Positions 1-9,387 are shown, numbered from the stretch's first letter. The stretch is 64,000 bases of DNA from JBKQVT01 sp963804825 (GCA_963804825.1 CAWDRV010000003.1:682001-746000), one strand, 5' to 3'. Made by a program: numbers and translations. Notes: generated by a model not told the origin, from the sequence alone.

Positions 1-3000
1 GATCCAGGTGGGCGAGCGCTACGAGACGCTTTGGGAGGAGATCCGCGCGGCCGGCTACGTCCGGGTCCGCGTCGACGGCCAGACCTATTCCGCTCGACAA
101 CCCGCCGGAGATCGACCGCCGGCGGAAGCACCGCGTCGAGGTGGTGGTCGACCGCGTGACGGTCCGCCCCGACGCCCGCTCGCGCATCGCCGGCAGCGTG
201 GAGAACGCCCTGGCCCTGGGCCGCGGCGTGCTCGCGCGTGGCCTATCCCCAGCGACGACGTGCCCGAGCCGCGCTGGCCGATCGCAGATCCACAGCCAGC
301 ACTTCGCCTGCGACCGGTGCGGGCGGAGCTTCGAGCCGCTGGCGCCGCACCATTTCTCCTTCAACAGCCCGCTGGGCTGGTGCCCGGCCTGCGAAGGGCT
401 GGGCGTGCAGACGGGCACGAATCCGGCGGCCCTGCTCCGCGACCCGAAGCTCACGCTGGCCGAAGGGCGCCGTGGCGCTGTGGCCCGAGCCCGGCAGCCG
501 GCTGTTCCGCGCCGATGCTGGAAGGCTTCGCCCGCGCGACCGGCGTGCCGCTCGACGTGCCCTTCGAGCAGCTCGGCGGCAAGCATCGCCGGCTGATGAT
601 GCACGGCACCGGCGAGCAGTGGTTCGAGCAGTGCTTCTCCCCTCTCCTTCCGGGAGAGGGACCGGGGGTGAGGGCGGCGCGCAAGAATCGGCATCAATAC
701 ACTCCGCCCTCACCCCAACCCTCTCCCGGAGGGAGAGGGGAGACCGCTTTTCCGCTTCCAATACAAGGGGCTCTATCCGGCGTTGGAAGAGGCCAGCCGC
801 GTCTCGCCCAGCTTCCGCGGCCAAGCTGGAGCACCTCGTCGACGAGGTCGAGTGCACCGTCTGCGGCGGCAGCCGGCTGCGCGACGACGCGGCGGCCGTG
901 CGGCTCCGCGGCCGCACGATCGACGAGTTCTGCCGGCTGCCCGTTGGGCAAGCTGCTGGCCGAGTTCCAGGCCTGGAAACCCGACGCGACCGAGCGGAAG
1001 ATCGCCGGCGAAGTGCTCCGCGAGATCCGCAACCGCGTGCAGTTCCTCGTCGACGTGGGGCTGGATTACCTGACGCTGGCCCGGCCCGCCCCTACGCTCT
1101 CCGGCGGCGAGATGCAGCGGATCCGCCTGGCGGCCCAGGTGGGCAGCGGGCTGTGCGGCGTGCTCTACGTGCTCGACGAGCCGACCATCGGCCTGCATCC
1201 CCGCGACAACCGCCGGCTGCTGGACGCCCTGCGGAAGCTCCGCGACCTGGGCAACACGCTGCTGCTGGTCGAGCACGACCGCGAGGTGGTCGCCGCGGCC
1301 GACCAGCTGTTGGATTTCGGTCCCGGCGCCGGGCGGTTCGGCGGCCAGATCGTCGCCCAGGGCACGCCCGCCCAAGTCCGCACCCGCCGCGGCTCGGTCA
1401 CCGGCCCGTATCTGTCCGGCAAGAAGGCGATTCCCGTGCCGACCAACCGGCGGATGCCGTCGCGCGTCTCCCCTCTCCCTTTGGGAGAGGGACCGCAAGC
1501 GGTGCCGGGGTGAGGGCGATTGGCGGAAGGGCTGCCGGCAAGAAGAAGCCGAAAGCAGCGCGCCCTCACCCTAACCCTCTCCCGAAGGGAGAGGGGACCG
1601 CATGACCCTTCCCGTCATTCTCCGCCCGGCGGCGGCTGGCTGGAAATCCGCGGCGCCCGGCACAACAACCTCAAGAACATCGACGTGTCGATCCCGCTGG
1701 GCACGTTCACGCGTCGTCACCGGCGTGAGCGGCAGCGGCAAGAGTTCGCTGGTCGAGGACGTGCTCTACAACGCCCTGGCCCGGACGCTGCACCGCGCCA
1801 AGACCTCGCCCGGCGCCCACGACGGCATCCGCGGCATCGAGCTGGTCAACAAGGTGATCCGCGTCGATCAACAGCCGCTGGGGCAGACGCCCACCTCGAA
1901 CCCGGCCACGTTCACCGGGGTGTTCGACCTGATCCGCGCGCTGTACGCGCAGCTTCCCGAGGCGAAGCTCCGCGGCTACACGCCCCGGCGGTTCAGCTTC
2001 AACGTGTCCGGCGGCCGCTGCGAGAAGTGCGAGGGCAACGGGCAGCGGTGCATCGAGATGCACTTCCTCCCCGACGTGTGGGTCGAGTGCGACGCCTGCC
2101 GCGGCCGCCGCTACAATCCCGAGACGCTGGCCGTCCGGTACCACGGCCATTCGATCGCCGACGTGCTGGACATGTCGTGCGGCGAGGCGGTCCGGCTGTT
2201 CGAGAACATTCCCAAGATCCGCCGCGTGCTGGAAACGCTCTGCGACGTGGGGCTCGATTACCTCACGCTCGGCCAGCCCGCCCCCACGCTCTCCGGCGGC
2301 GAGGCCCAGCGGGTGAAACTGGCCGCCGAGCTGTCGCGGCCCGACACCGGACGCACCCTCTATCTGCTCGACGAGCCGACCACCGGGCTGCACTTCGACG
2401 ACCTGGCCAAACTGTTGGACGTGCTCAACCGGCTGGTCGATCTGGGCAACACGGTCGTCGTGATCGAGCACAACCTCGACGTGGTCAAGACCGCCGACTG
2501 GGTGATCGACCTCGGTCCCGAGGCGGGCGACGAGGGCGGCTACGTGGTGGCCGCCGGCACGCCCGAGGACATTGTTGCAAAGGCGGAAGGCGGACGACCA
2601 GGCTTCGCCCGGTGCCCGAAGGCGGAAGGAAGAAGGGAGCCGGAGGCGTCAGCCTCCGGATCGGAAGGAACACCGGAAGACCCGATTTCTGCGTCAGCGC
2701 GTCCTTCCCCCTTCCCCCTTTCGCCTTATCCGGCGGCTCACGCCGCCGGCTCACCGCCTTCCGCCTTTATTTCCCATACCGGCGAAGTGCTCGCGCCGGT
2801 GCTGGCAGCCGGGCCGTTTCGGCCGCGGGCCGTCCACGACTTCGCCGCCGAACGGTCCGCCCGGCACGGCGACCAAGACATCAGCGAGATCGGCACGGCG
2901 ACGAAGATGCCCTGGGAGTCCGACGGCCGGCACTGGCACACCGTCGCCCGGGTCGGACGCACCGGCAACCCCTGCCGCTGGGACGGCCGCATCCTCGGCC

Positions 3001-3847
3001 GACGTGATCGACCGCATCGAGCAGACCTCGGGCCTGTTCAGCGACACCGATTGGAACTCGCGCAGCATCGTGGAGATCCGGGCGGCCAAGAAGTCGGACG
3101 GCTGGTTCTTTCACGCCATCACCGGCGAAGAGTGGCTGCTGAAGATGAAGTTCCGCACCGCCCGCGGCACCTTCCAACGCGACGAGCTGATCGAGCGGCT
3201 GGCCCTGAAGCCGCTCAACGACATGCCCGAATCTGCCGCTCTACGGCACCGAGCCGCGGGTGAAGGTCCGCAATCTGCGCGGGCCGTGGCAGGAGATCGA
3301 GCTGCGCGTGCACGACTACGCGGAGATCGACCGGCCCGAGTTCTGGAAGTTCGTCGACGAGGCGGTGGCCGGGTTCGACCGCTTCTCGAAGCGCGTCCAG
3401 CAGCACGCGGACATCTTGCAGCCGTGGAAGCAACTGGGCCGCAAGTGGCATTTCGCCCGCCGCGGATTTCCCGTCGGAAAAAAGGTCCGCTGGGAACCCG
3501 AGGTCCTGGAGGAGTTGATCGAGATGCTTTCCGAGGTCGCCCCGCGCGGACAGTTGTTGTGGAACAACAAGCAGGTGGTGCCGATGTACGTGCCGGAGCA
3601 GAAGGAGCCTTGGGCGGCCGTGCAAACCAAGAAGCTCGACGCCGTCCACTTGATGTTGCTGGGACCGAAAGGCTGCATCACCCAAGGCCGCCTGACCGCC
3701 CTGGGCCACGACGCCCAATGGGACGGCCAGCGGCCCGATTGCGACGTGTTGCGCATGAAGTTCCACTCCGCGGAGGACCTGCACCGCGGCGGCCTGAAGG
3801 CGTTCTTGCAGGAGCACCTGGCGACATTGAGGAAGGATGAAGGATAA
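1..3847 (+). CDS. uvrA: Excinuclease ABC subunit A (UvrA), 5'-partial, with C-terminal extension and repeat insertions
   Basis: UvrA is the damage-sensing ATPase of nucleotide excision repair. The window opens inside the gene. Visible in order: zinc-finger cysteines (FACDRCGRSFE near 305, CPACEGLG near 382, CTVCGG near 855), first signature TLSGGEMQRIRLA (near 1095) and Walker B VLDEPTIGLHP, second Walker A GVSGSGKSS (near 1722), second zinc finger (CEKCEGNG, CDACRGRR), second signature TLSGGEAQRVKLA (near 2290) and LLDEPTTGLHF. After the usual end (near 2800) about 340 more residues follow that I cannot assign. Frame breaks fit one extra base near 92, 230, 258, 288, 470, 512, 815, 945, 1711, 3003 and 3232. 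Palindromic repeats lie at 638-741, 1468-1597 (with an in-frame stop) and 2578-2775 (read through in frame). The last residues and stop fall in a GGATGAAGGATAAAGG repeat. Sequencing indels are more likely than decay because every conserved motif is intact. Confidence 0.9.
638..741. repeat. Palindromic repeat family A, copy 1, inside uvrA
   Basis: Two small hairpins built on CTCTCC...GGGAGAGG flank a spacer, and the outer parts (GGGGGTGAGGGCG and CGCCCTCACCCC) are inverted copies of each other. It lies between the UvrA block ending EQWFEQ and the block starting RFQYKGLYP, where relatives have no extra sequence. The frame changes by one base across it. Confidence 0.8.
1468..1597. repeat. Palindromic repeat family A, copy 2, inside uvrA
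   Basis: Starts CCCCTCTCCCTTTGGGAGAG and ends with the inverted counterpart CCTCACCCTAACCCTCTCCC plus GAAGGGAGAGGGG. It sits in the linker between the two UvrA ATPase halves, after IPVPTNRRMP and before WLEIRGARHNNLKNID. A TGA at 1511-1513 is in the uvrA frame, so as written the gene is split here unless an indel is hidden in the element. Confidence 0.8.
2578..2775. repeat. Composite palindromic repeat (family E), in-frame inside uvrA
   Basis: Bounded by AAGGCGGAAGGCGGA and its inverted form CCGCCTTCCGCCTTT, with inner palindromes GCCGGAGGCGTCAGCCTCCG and CGGCGGCTCACGCCGCCG. It is translated in frame as about 66 extra residues between GTPEDIVA and SHTGEVLAPVL, two stretches that are nearly adjacent in other UvrA proteins. 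Confidence 0.75.
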
Positions 3848-3862
3848 AGGATGAAGGATGAA
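3836..3862. repeat. GGATGAAGGATAAAGGATGA repeat overlapping the uvrA stop
   Basis: This GGATGAAGGATAAAGG string recurs at about 25314-25342, and its complement (CATCCTTCATCCTTTATCC) at about 5626-5652. Here it encodes the last UvrA residues (RKDEG) and the TAA stop, so the repeat sets the end of the protein. Confidence 0.6.
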
Positions 3863-3882
3863 ATGTCAGGACAGAGAACTTA

Positions 3883-4846
3883 GAGGCTATCCGCAAAGTG
3901 ATATTGCTGTAAAGCGTTGTCGGGAGTAAAGATGCGCACTTTCCCCTTGCAAAGGAGTGCGCACATGACCACGACGACGCGGAAACCGTATTCGACCGAT
4001 CTTACCGATCAACAATGGGCCATCCTCCAACCGCTGATTCCCCTTGCCAAGCACGGCGGCCGTCCGCGCGAGGTGGAGATGCGCGAGGTGCTCAACACCT
4101 TGTTCTATCTCAACCGCACGGGATGCCAGTGGGACCTGCTGCCCCACGATCTGCTGCCGAAGAGTACGGTCTACCAGTATTTCCGGCAGTGGCGCGACGA
4201 TGGCACGTGGCAACGAATGATGGATGCGCTGCGGGCGCAGGTCCGCGTGGCGGACCAGCGGGAACCGACGCCCAGTGCCGGTGCGATCGACAGCCAAACC
4301 GTAAAAACGACGGAGCGGGGTGGCGAGCACGGATACGATGGCGGGAAGAAGATCAACGGGCGAAAACGCCATGTTTTCGTGGATACTTTGGGGCTCTTGC
4401 TGGCGGTGGTCGTGACCAGTGCAGCATGGGACGATGGGGCCGCTGCACCCCAAGTGTTCAGCCAACTCGACAACGCCAGATGTCCCAGACTGACCAAAAT
4501 CTGGGCGGACAACAAGTATCGCAATCACGAACTGGATCGGTGGCTGGAGAAGCACCGCGACCACTGGGACCTGGAGATCAAGTCTCGGCCGGAAGGAGCA
4601 GTCGGTTTCGCGCCTGTGCCCAAACGATGGGTCGTCGAGCGCACCTTCGCCTGGTTGGGAAGGTACCGCCGCCAGAGTCGGGACTACGAACGTCTGACCG
4701 AGTCCAGCGCCTCGATGTTGCGAATCAGTTCGATTCACCTGATGCTCCGACGGCTTGCGCCGCCCGCACGGGTCGTGTCATTCCGGTACCGCCAGGCCGC
4801 GTGAGCCAAACCGTGTATTTCCCGAGAAATCTTTACGGATAGCCTC
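3883..4846. mobile_element. IS5-family insertion sequence, complete (964 bp)
   Basis: The ends are inverted repeats: GAGGCTATCCGCAAAG at 3883-3898 and CTTTACGGATAGCCTC at 4831-4846, with one mismatch. A 2-bp TA flanks each end (3881-3882 and 4847-4848), matching the short TA duplications of some IS5 subgroups. It carries one intact transposase gene and has landed at the edge of a 14-bp tandem array (4847-4897). Confidence 0.88.
3965..4804 (+). CDS. IS5-family transposase
   Basis: DDE transposase of 279 residues. The N-terminus (LTDQQWAILQPLIP, then RTGCQWDLLP) is the helical DUF4096-type domain of IS5 proteins. The acidic catalytic set is visible as GAIDSQTVK, WADNKYRN and VVERTFAWLGRYRR. 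The ATG at 3965 is chosen over one at 3917 because an AAGGAG lies just upstream. No frame break is present, unlike many neighbouring host genes, so the element may be active or recently arrived. Confidence 0.92.
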   Translation: MTTTTRKPYSTDLTDQQWAILQPLIPLAKHGGRPREVEMREVLNTLFYLNRTGCQWDLLPHDLLPKSTVYQYFRQWRDDGTWQRMMDALRAQVRVADQREPTPSAGAIDSQTVKTTERGGEHGYDGGKKINGRKRHVFVDTLGLLLAVVVTSAAWDDGAAAPQVFSQLDNARCPRLTKIWADNKYRNHELDRWLEKHRDHWDLEIKSRPEGAVGFAPVPKRWVVERTFAWLGRYRRQSRDYERLTESSASMLRISSIHLMLRRLAPPARVVSFRYRQAA

Positions 4847-4897
4847 TAAGAACTAAGCACTAAGAACTAAGCACTAAGAACTAAGCACTAAGAACTA
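4847..4897. repeat. 14-bp tandem repeat array
   Basis: Three exact copies of TAAGAACTAAGCAC (4847-4860, 4861-4874, 4875-4888) and a partial fourth. The sequence left of the IS element (AGAACTTA) looks like the start of the same array, so the IS inserted at or in it. It ends just before the start codon at 4909. Confidence 0.85.
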
Positions 4898-4908
4898 CCC
4901 CACCAGCC

Positions 4909-5562
4909 ATGAACGAACCCTTGCTGCCCACCCGCTTTCTGTTCCGCTTTGCCGCGGCGTGCCGGTACAAGTCGCCGCTGTGGACTCCGCAAGGGGCATC
5001 GCTGGACGAGAAGTATCGGCTGGTGAACTTCGCCGAACTGGAAGGACCATCGACCCCGCCCGACTTCCGCATCGCCTGGAGCGAGGCGGGCTTGGCCCTG
5101 GCCGTGCGGGTCGAGGGGAAACGCCAGCCGCCCTGGTGCCGGGCTTCCCGCAGCGAAGACAGCGACTCGGTGCAAGTGTGGATCGACACCCGCGACGTCC
5201 ACAACGTCCATCGGGCCGGCCGGTTTTGTCACCGTTTCATTTTTCTCCCCTGCGGCGGCGGCCGTGGGCTCGACCAGCCCGTGGCCCATTGGCTGCCGAT
5301 CCATCGGGCCCGCGAGGAGCCCAAGGCGATCGTGCCCGAGCAATTGCACGTCCGCGGCGAGAAGCGCGCCGACGGCTATTTTCTGGAGGCCTTTTTGCCG
5401 GCCGAGGCGTTGACCGGCTTCGATCCGCAGGAGCATCCGCGGTTGGGCTTCACCTATGCGGTGATCGACCGCGAGTTGGGCGAGCAGACGTTCGGCGTCG
5501 GCAGTCCGATGCCGTATCAGGAGGACCCGAGCCTCTGGGCGACGCTGGAAATGGTCAAATGA
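4909..5562 (+). CDS. CBM9-like / DOMON-like domain protein
   Basis: 217 residues, no signal peptide or membrane segment. The pattern FRIAWSEAGLALAVRV followed by SEDSDSVQVWIDTRD, a long middle and a C-terminal GFTYAVIDRELGEQTF matches the beta-sandwich of family 9 carbohydrate-binding-like domains, in which DSVQ(V/L) is a hallmark. In planctomycetes such free-standing domains are usually unassigned. It converges on the lipoyl-like gene at 5686, with a terminator-like hairpin between. Its substrate cannot be read from the sequence. Confidence 0.7.
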   Translation: MNEPLLPTRFLFRFAAACRYKSPLWTPQGASLDEKYRLVNFAELEGPSTPPDFRIAWSEAGLALAVRVEGKRQPPWCRASRSEDSDSVQVWIDTRDVHNVHRAGRFCHRFIFLPCGGGRGLDQPVAHWLPIHRAREEPKAIVPEQLHVRGEKRADGYFLEAFLPAEALTGFDPQEHPRLGFTYAVIDRELGEQTFGVGSPMPYQEDPSLWATLEMVK

Positions 5563-5735
5563 AAGGCGGAGGGCGGAGGGCGGAGGGCGGAGGGCGGAAG
5601 GCGGAAAAGGAAAGGCCCGTTCGGTCATCCTTCATCCTTTATCCTTTATCCTTCTCGTCCCCCGGACGCAGTCCGGGGGCTTTTCTCATCCGCCTTCCCC
5701 CTTCCGCCCTCCGCCTTCCGCCTTGTTCCCCTCGC
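5563..5735. repeat. Purine/pyrimidine-rich repeat block with mirrored arms (families E and D)
   Basis: Begins with tandem GGCGGAG/GGCGGAA units and closes with the complementary CCGCCTTCCCCCTTCCGCCC at 5690-5722. CATCCTTCATCCTTTATCC lies inside. The right arm overlaps the 3' end of the lipoyl-like gene and encodes its Gly/Lys-rich tail. Confidence 0.7.
5659..5684 (+). terminator. Terminator-like hairpin, family D copy 1
   Basis: A nine-base-pair stem CCCCCGGAC / GTCCGGGGG with a GCA loop, followed by CTTTT. It lies between two convergent genes, where a transcription terminator is expected. The same hairpin recurs at 20806 and, with changed stem bases, at 56131, so it is also a dispersed repeat. 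Confidence 0.6.
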
Positions 5736-5970
5736 TTTCGATGACCGCCAGCCGCTGGCCGACCGCGACCGGCTCGTCCTCCTCGACCAGGAACTCCACC
5801 AGCGTGCCGTCGGCGGGCGAGGGGAGATCGACCGTGGCCGGCCCGGCCAAGATTTCCAGGATCGGCTGCCGCCGCGCCACCCGACTGCCCGGCGAAACCA
5901 GCCATACGCTCAACGTCATGGGCTGATCGCCCAGTCCGAGGTCCGGCAGAATGAGATCGTGTCGCGGCAT
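5686..5970 (-). CDS. Biotin/lipoyl-attachment-like domain protein without the acceptor lysine
   Basis: 94 residues forming one biotinyl/lipoyl-type barrel: ILPDLGLGDQPMTLSVWLV, then RQPILEILAGPATVDLPSPA and DEPVAVGQRLAVIES. In dihydrolipoyl acyltransferases the hairpin reads (E/D)TDKA with the lipoylated lysine; here that stretch is LAGPATV, so the lysine is missing. The C-terminal tail (NKAEGGGRKGEGG) is encoded by a repeat arm. It may be a non-modified structural or regulatory domain. The stop is certain; the function is not. Confidence 0.65.
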   Translation of the reverse strand: MPRHDLILPDLGLGDQPMTLSVWLVSPGSRVARRQPILEILAGPATVDLPSPADGTLVEFLVEEDEPVAVGQRLAVIESEGNKAEGGGRKGEGG

Positions 5971-6010
5971 GACCTCGGGACGGGGAAGGAAACAACTTCG
6001 CGGCTTCAGG

Positions 6011-6502
6011 CTACCTGAACCAAAAGAACATCACAACCGCGACGATAGGGGCCGCGACCAGCACCTTGATAAGCCTGTCCAAGAGTGCGATCAGCAGGCC
6101 TTTCTCCAGGGCCGCGGACAAGATCGCGCAGAACAAAACGCAGATCACCACGAACCCGCCGGTGGCTTCGACGCCTATCGCGACGGAGCGGGAGAATCCG
6201 GCCGCGAACGCTCCGAAGGCGCAGCCGGCGCCGACGATCCCCGCCACGGCTTCCATCAACAATGCTTGATAATAATCCGGCATCTCAACGTCTTTCGGCG
6301 CGGCGGCCCATTCCTGCGCCGGCGGGTACTGCCTTCCGGACCCTTGGACATCATATTCGTATTCGGCAATGATGCGACTACCGACGTAGTTGTGAAACCA
6401 GCACGCAGCGCGAAGAATAAACGGTCCAAGGATGGCGCTGGCCGCGATGACCCCGATTGCCAGCAGTATGGCCGGCAGAAGCTGCTCCATGGGCATATGC
6501 AT
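6011..6502 (-). CDS. Hypothetical membrane protein
   Basis: 163 residues from the ATG at 6502, which has a GGAGAG upstream; a TTG at 6520 is the alternative. Hydrophobic segments: near the start (LLPAILLAIGVIAASAILGP), two in the middle (AGIVGAGCAFGAFAAGF and GFVVICVLFCAILSA), and at the end (VLVAAPIVAVVMFFWF). The loop between the first two carries an acidic, Tyr-rich stretch. I do not recognise the family. It lies directly downstream of rpoD on the same strand. Confidence 0.6.
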   Translation of the reverse strand: MHMPMEQLLPAILLAIGVIAASAILGPFILRAACWFHNYVGSRIIAEYEYDVQGSGRQYPPAQEWAAAPKDVEMPDYYQALLMEAVAGIVGAGCAFGAFAAGFSRSVAIGVEATGGFVVICVLFCAILSAALEKGLLIALLDRLIKVLVAAPIVAVVMFFWFR

Positions 6503-6601
6503 TGGCGTTGCTCTCTCCAAGTTGGGCCGAAGGGGGCAGTCCCCAGGCTATTCCAGGTTGTTCTTTTCCAAGTCCGAACCAACCGCCGAGGAGACGTTTT
6601 C

Positions 6602-8184
6602 TCAATCGAGGAATCCGACGAGTTCCTGGCTGCGGCTGGGCTGCTGGAGCTTGCGGACCGCCTTGGCCTCGATCTGGCGAATGCGTTCGCGGGTCACGCG
6701 GAAAATGTGCCCGACCTCCTCGAGGGTGTAACTGTAGCCGTCGCCCAGTCCGTAGCGGAGCTTGATGATCTCGCGCTCGCGGTAGCTGAGCGTTTTCAGG
6801 ACCTTGGCGATGCGGTGGCGGAGCATGCCTTGGGTGGCGCCGATGGCCGGACTCTTCACCGCGCCGTCGGGCAGCAGGTCGCCGAAGTGGCTGTCCTCGC
6901 TGTTGCCCACCGGCCGGTCGAGGCTGATGGGATAGCGGCTCATGGCCAGGACGCGGCGGGCCTCGTCAACGCAGGTCTCGCTGGCCCGGGCGGTTTCCTC
7001 GATGGTGGGCTCGCGGCCCAGCTTCTGCAGCAGCCTGCCGCGAAACGCTCCGCACCCGCGACATCGTCTCGACCATGTGGACGGGGATGCGGATCGTGCG
7101 GCTCTGGTCGGCCACGGCGCGGGTGATGGCCTGGCGGATCCACCACGTGGCGTAGGTGCAGAACTTGAAGCCGCGGCGGTACTCGAACTTGTCCACCGCC
7201 CGCATCAGGCCCGCGTTGCCCTCCTGGATGAGGTCCAGGAAGCTCAGGCCGCGGTTGCGGTATTTCTTGGCGATCGAGACCACCAGGCGCAGGTTGCCCT
7301 CGGACAATCCGCGCTTGGCTTCCTGGTACTGGTCGTAGATGGCCTTGAGGTAGCGGATGCGGTTGCGGAGGCTGGAGGGCGATTCCTGGGTGATGCGGAG
7401 GATGTTGCGATACTCGGTGACCCAGGGTTCGCGCTGCTGCGGACGGCCCTTGGCCTTGCGGTGCTCGTCGACGCGGCTCTTCAGCTCGTCGACGCGGCGG
7501 CTGAACTCGTCGAGGGTCTTGATCATGGGCTCGATGCGCTGCGTCCGCAAGCCCAGTTCCTCGACCAGGCGGACGGTGCGGCGGCGGCGGCGGCCCAGAC
7601 GCCGCCAAGCGGCCCGGCGCAGTCCCGACGGCCGCGCGCGGCTGGTGGCCACGTTGTAGTCGTGCTGGTTGCGCTTCAGCAGCGTCTCCGAGCGTTCGCA
7701 GGTTGGCCGGCAAGCGCCCGAGAATCTGGTACTTCTCCAACTGGTCGGTCACGGAGACCTGCACGGTGCGGTCGAACGGCAAGTCGCCCTCGTGGACCCG
7801 CCGCAGCACCTTGAACGCCGACTGCATCACGTAATCGCACTCGAGGACCTTGCGGCGGAACTTGGCGCGGGTGATCTCGATCTGCCGGGCCAAGGTCACT
7901 TCCTCCTGGCGCGTCAACAGCGGGATCTCGCCCATCTGCGTCAAGTACATGCGGACCGGATCGTCGGACCACGACTCGTCCTCTTCGACGCCTTCGAGCA
8001 ACCCGTCGACGTTGACCTCCAGATCGAGGTCCAAGTCGACGCCTACTTCGGGCACGTCGTGCGTGAGGTCTTCCACGTCGGCGTCGTCGAAATCGATGGC
8101 CGCGTCCTCGGCGATCTCTTCGATCGACTCCTCCACGCGCGAGGTCGAGTCATCGTCCAGTTCGTCCAGCAATGCGTCGTACAA
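6602..8184 (-). CDS. rpoD: Primary RNA polymerase sigma factor (RpoD/SigA)
   Basis: Directs core RNA polymerase to housekeeping promoters. Region 1.2 (DDPVRMYLTQMGEIPLLTR), region 2 (NLRLVVSIAKKYRNRGLSFL, LIQEGNAGLMRAVDKFEYRR, ATWWIRQAI), region 3 (REPTIEETA) and region 4 (YTLEEVGHIFRVTRERIRQI) are all present, with an acidic N-terminal domain. Two single extra bases break the frame, near 7690 (after ANLRTL) and near 7046 (after VRSVSRQ). An essential gene cannot be broken twice, so these are best read as sequence errors. The start is TTG at 8184, chosen for the AGGAGGAGG just upstream. About 527 residues once corrected. Confidence 0.93.
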
Positions 8185-8768
8185 AGCAGTCCTCCTCCTC
8201 CAATCAATCCAAGAGTAACAAGCGGCAAACCAAGCGACGTGCCGTCAAGCCACACGGCCGGGCAACCATGCCCGAAAGCGGTAGACCGGCTCCCCTTAGG
8301 CGCAGGCCTTGGCGGACACGGACCCCTCCAATCTATCATTATGCCACGGATGGGCATGGAATGCCACGAAATTCTACCACCCATTTTTCGCCCCGCCGGA
8401 GCCGCCCGCCATTTGGTAAGAGATTCGGTCTGCGGCAACACTGCCCGCGTGCAACCAGCAACCAAGTGCTCCATGCGACCGGGGCAAAGAATGTCCCCAA
8501 AACCGGAATCCGGCCGCTCCTGCCGGGAAAGCCGATCCCATCGCCCACCCACGAACAAGAACCATTCTATTTTAATTACTCGTTTCCGTTAGTCCAGTGT
8601 TTTGTGGGCCGGGTCTGGCAGTCGGGGCGACCGGCGGAGCGAATGGGGCGAATTCCGGTGAAAGATTGGGGTATCTGGACAAGCGAGTAAAGTTGCCCCC
8701 CTCTTTAACACGGCCACTGCCGACAACGAAACGGTCCACGTCCACCGCGTTTCGGCCCGGACGCCACC
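8185..8768. other. 584-bp divergent intergenic region
   Basis: Lies between the divergent starts of rpoD and the zinc-ribbon membrane protein, so it should hold both promoters. I see no convincing coding frame, RNA gene or repeat family here, and no clear -35/-10 pair that I would defend. Confidence 0.4.
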
Positions 8769-9387
8769 GTGTCCAACTCGCCAACCGCCACGCCACCGGG
8801 TACACTGATATCGTTGACACTTGATGGGATTCCGCGTTTGAGAGACAAGTACCTATTGCCTTGTTCTTGTGGGGAGAAGATCCCCGTCGAACCCCGACAG
8901 GCGGGCCAGGCGGTCCGGTGCGCGTGCGGCAAGTCCGTCACGGCCCCCACGCTTCTGGAATTGACGCATCTCGAGAGGGCAGCGGCCGTCGAGACGCCTG
9001 GGGTCGCGGCGCCGCCCCCAACATGGGGCATATCCCAGCGTCTGTTGCTGTTGGGTGCCGTTATCCTGCTGGTGTTGGTCCCCCTTTTGATGGCGGTGTG
9101 GGTCGTTCCGCAGCCGCCCGGAACCCCTGTTCACCAGTTCCACCCCCGAACTTATCCACCGCGAGGTGGAGCGATGGCCTGCGTTTATGGTTTTGGGGAA
9201 GTTTTGGCAGATCCAGAACGAAGGAATCGACCGGGGCGCTCAATCGACGAGGGAGAAGTATGACCAAGCCTTCGCGTACTACCATTTACGGCTGGGTGCG
9301 GTGGCGATTCTTGGCCTGTTGGGCGTTGGCATGCTGGTTGGGGGCGTTGCGTACCGCCGGCCCAGTCCCCGCCCCGATCGTCGGTGA
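8769..9387 (+). CDS. Zinc-ribbon membrane protein, frame-broken
   Basis: The N-terminal part has a zinc-ribbon-like pair CSCGEK and CACGKS spaced as in many planctomycete membrane proteins, followed by one strong membrane helix (LLLLGAVILLVLVPLLMAVW), a hydrophilic segment and a second helix near the end (LGAVAILGLLGVGMLVGGVA). The two halves lie in different frames joined near 9125, where one extra C in ACCCCTG explains the shift. The start is uncertain: GTG at 8769 or TTG at 8838, the latter placing LRDKYLLPC at the front as in relatives. Function unknown. Confidence 0.6.

Noticed and set aside
638..741. CRISPR array
   Set aside because: The repeats are palindromic, dispersed and not separated by regular unique spacers; no cas gene is present.
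4847..4897. 14-bp tandem array as a replication origin iteron
   Set aside because: Only three copies, no dnaA or rep gene nearby, and it lies at an IS insertion point.
6940..8184. Long opposite-frame readings inside rpoD, glnE and top6B
   Set aside because: They are shadows typical of high-GC genes; conserved motifs follow only the annotated frames once single-base breaks are repaired.
8185..8768. tRNA or other RNA gene in the rpoD upstream region
   Set aside because: No cloverleaf, T-loop GGTTCGA pattern or other known RNA landmark was seen.
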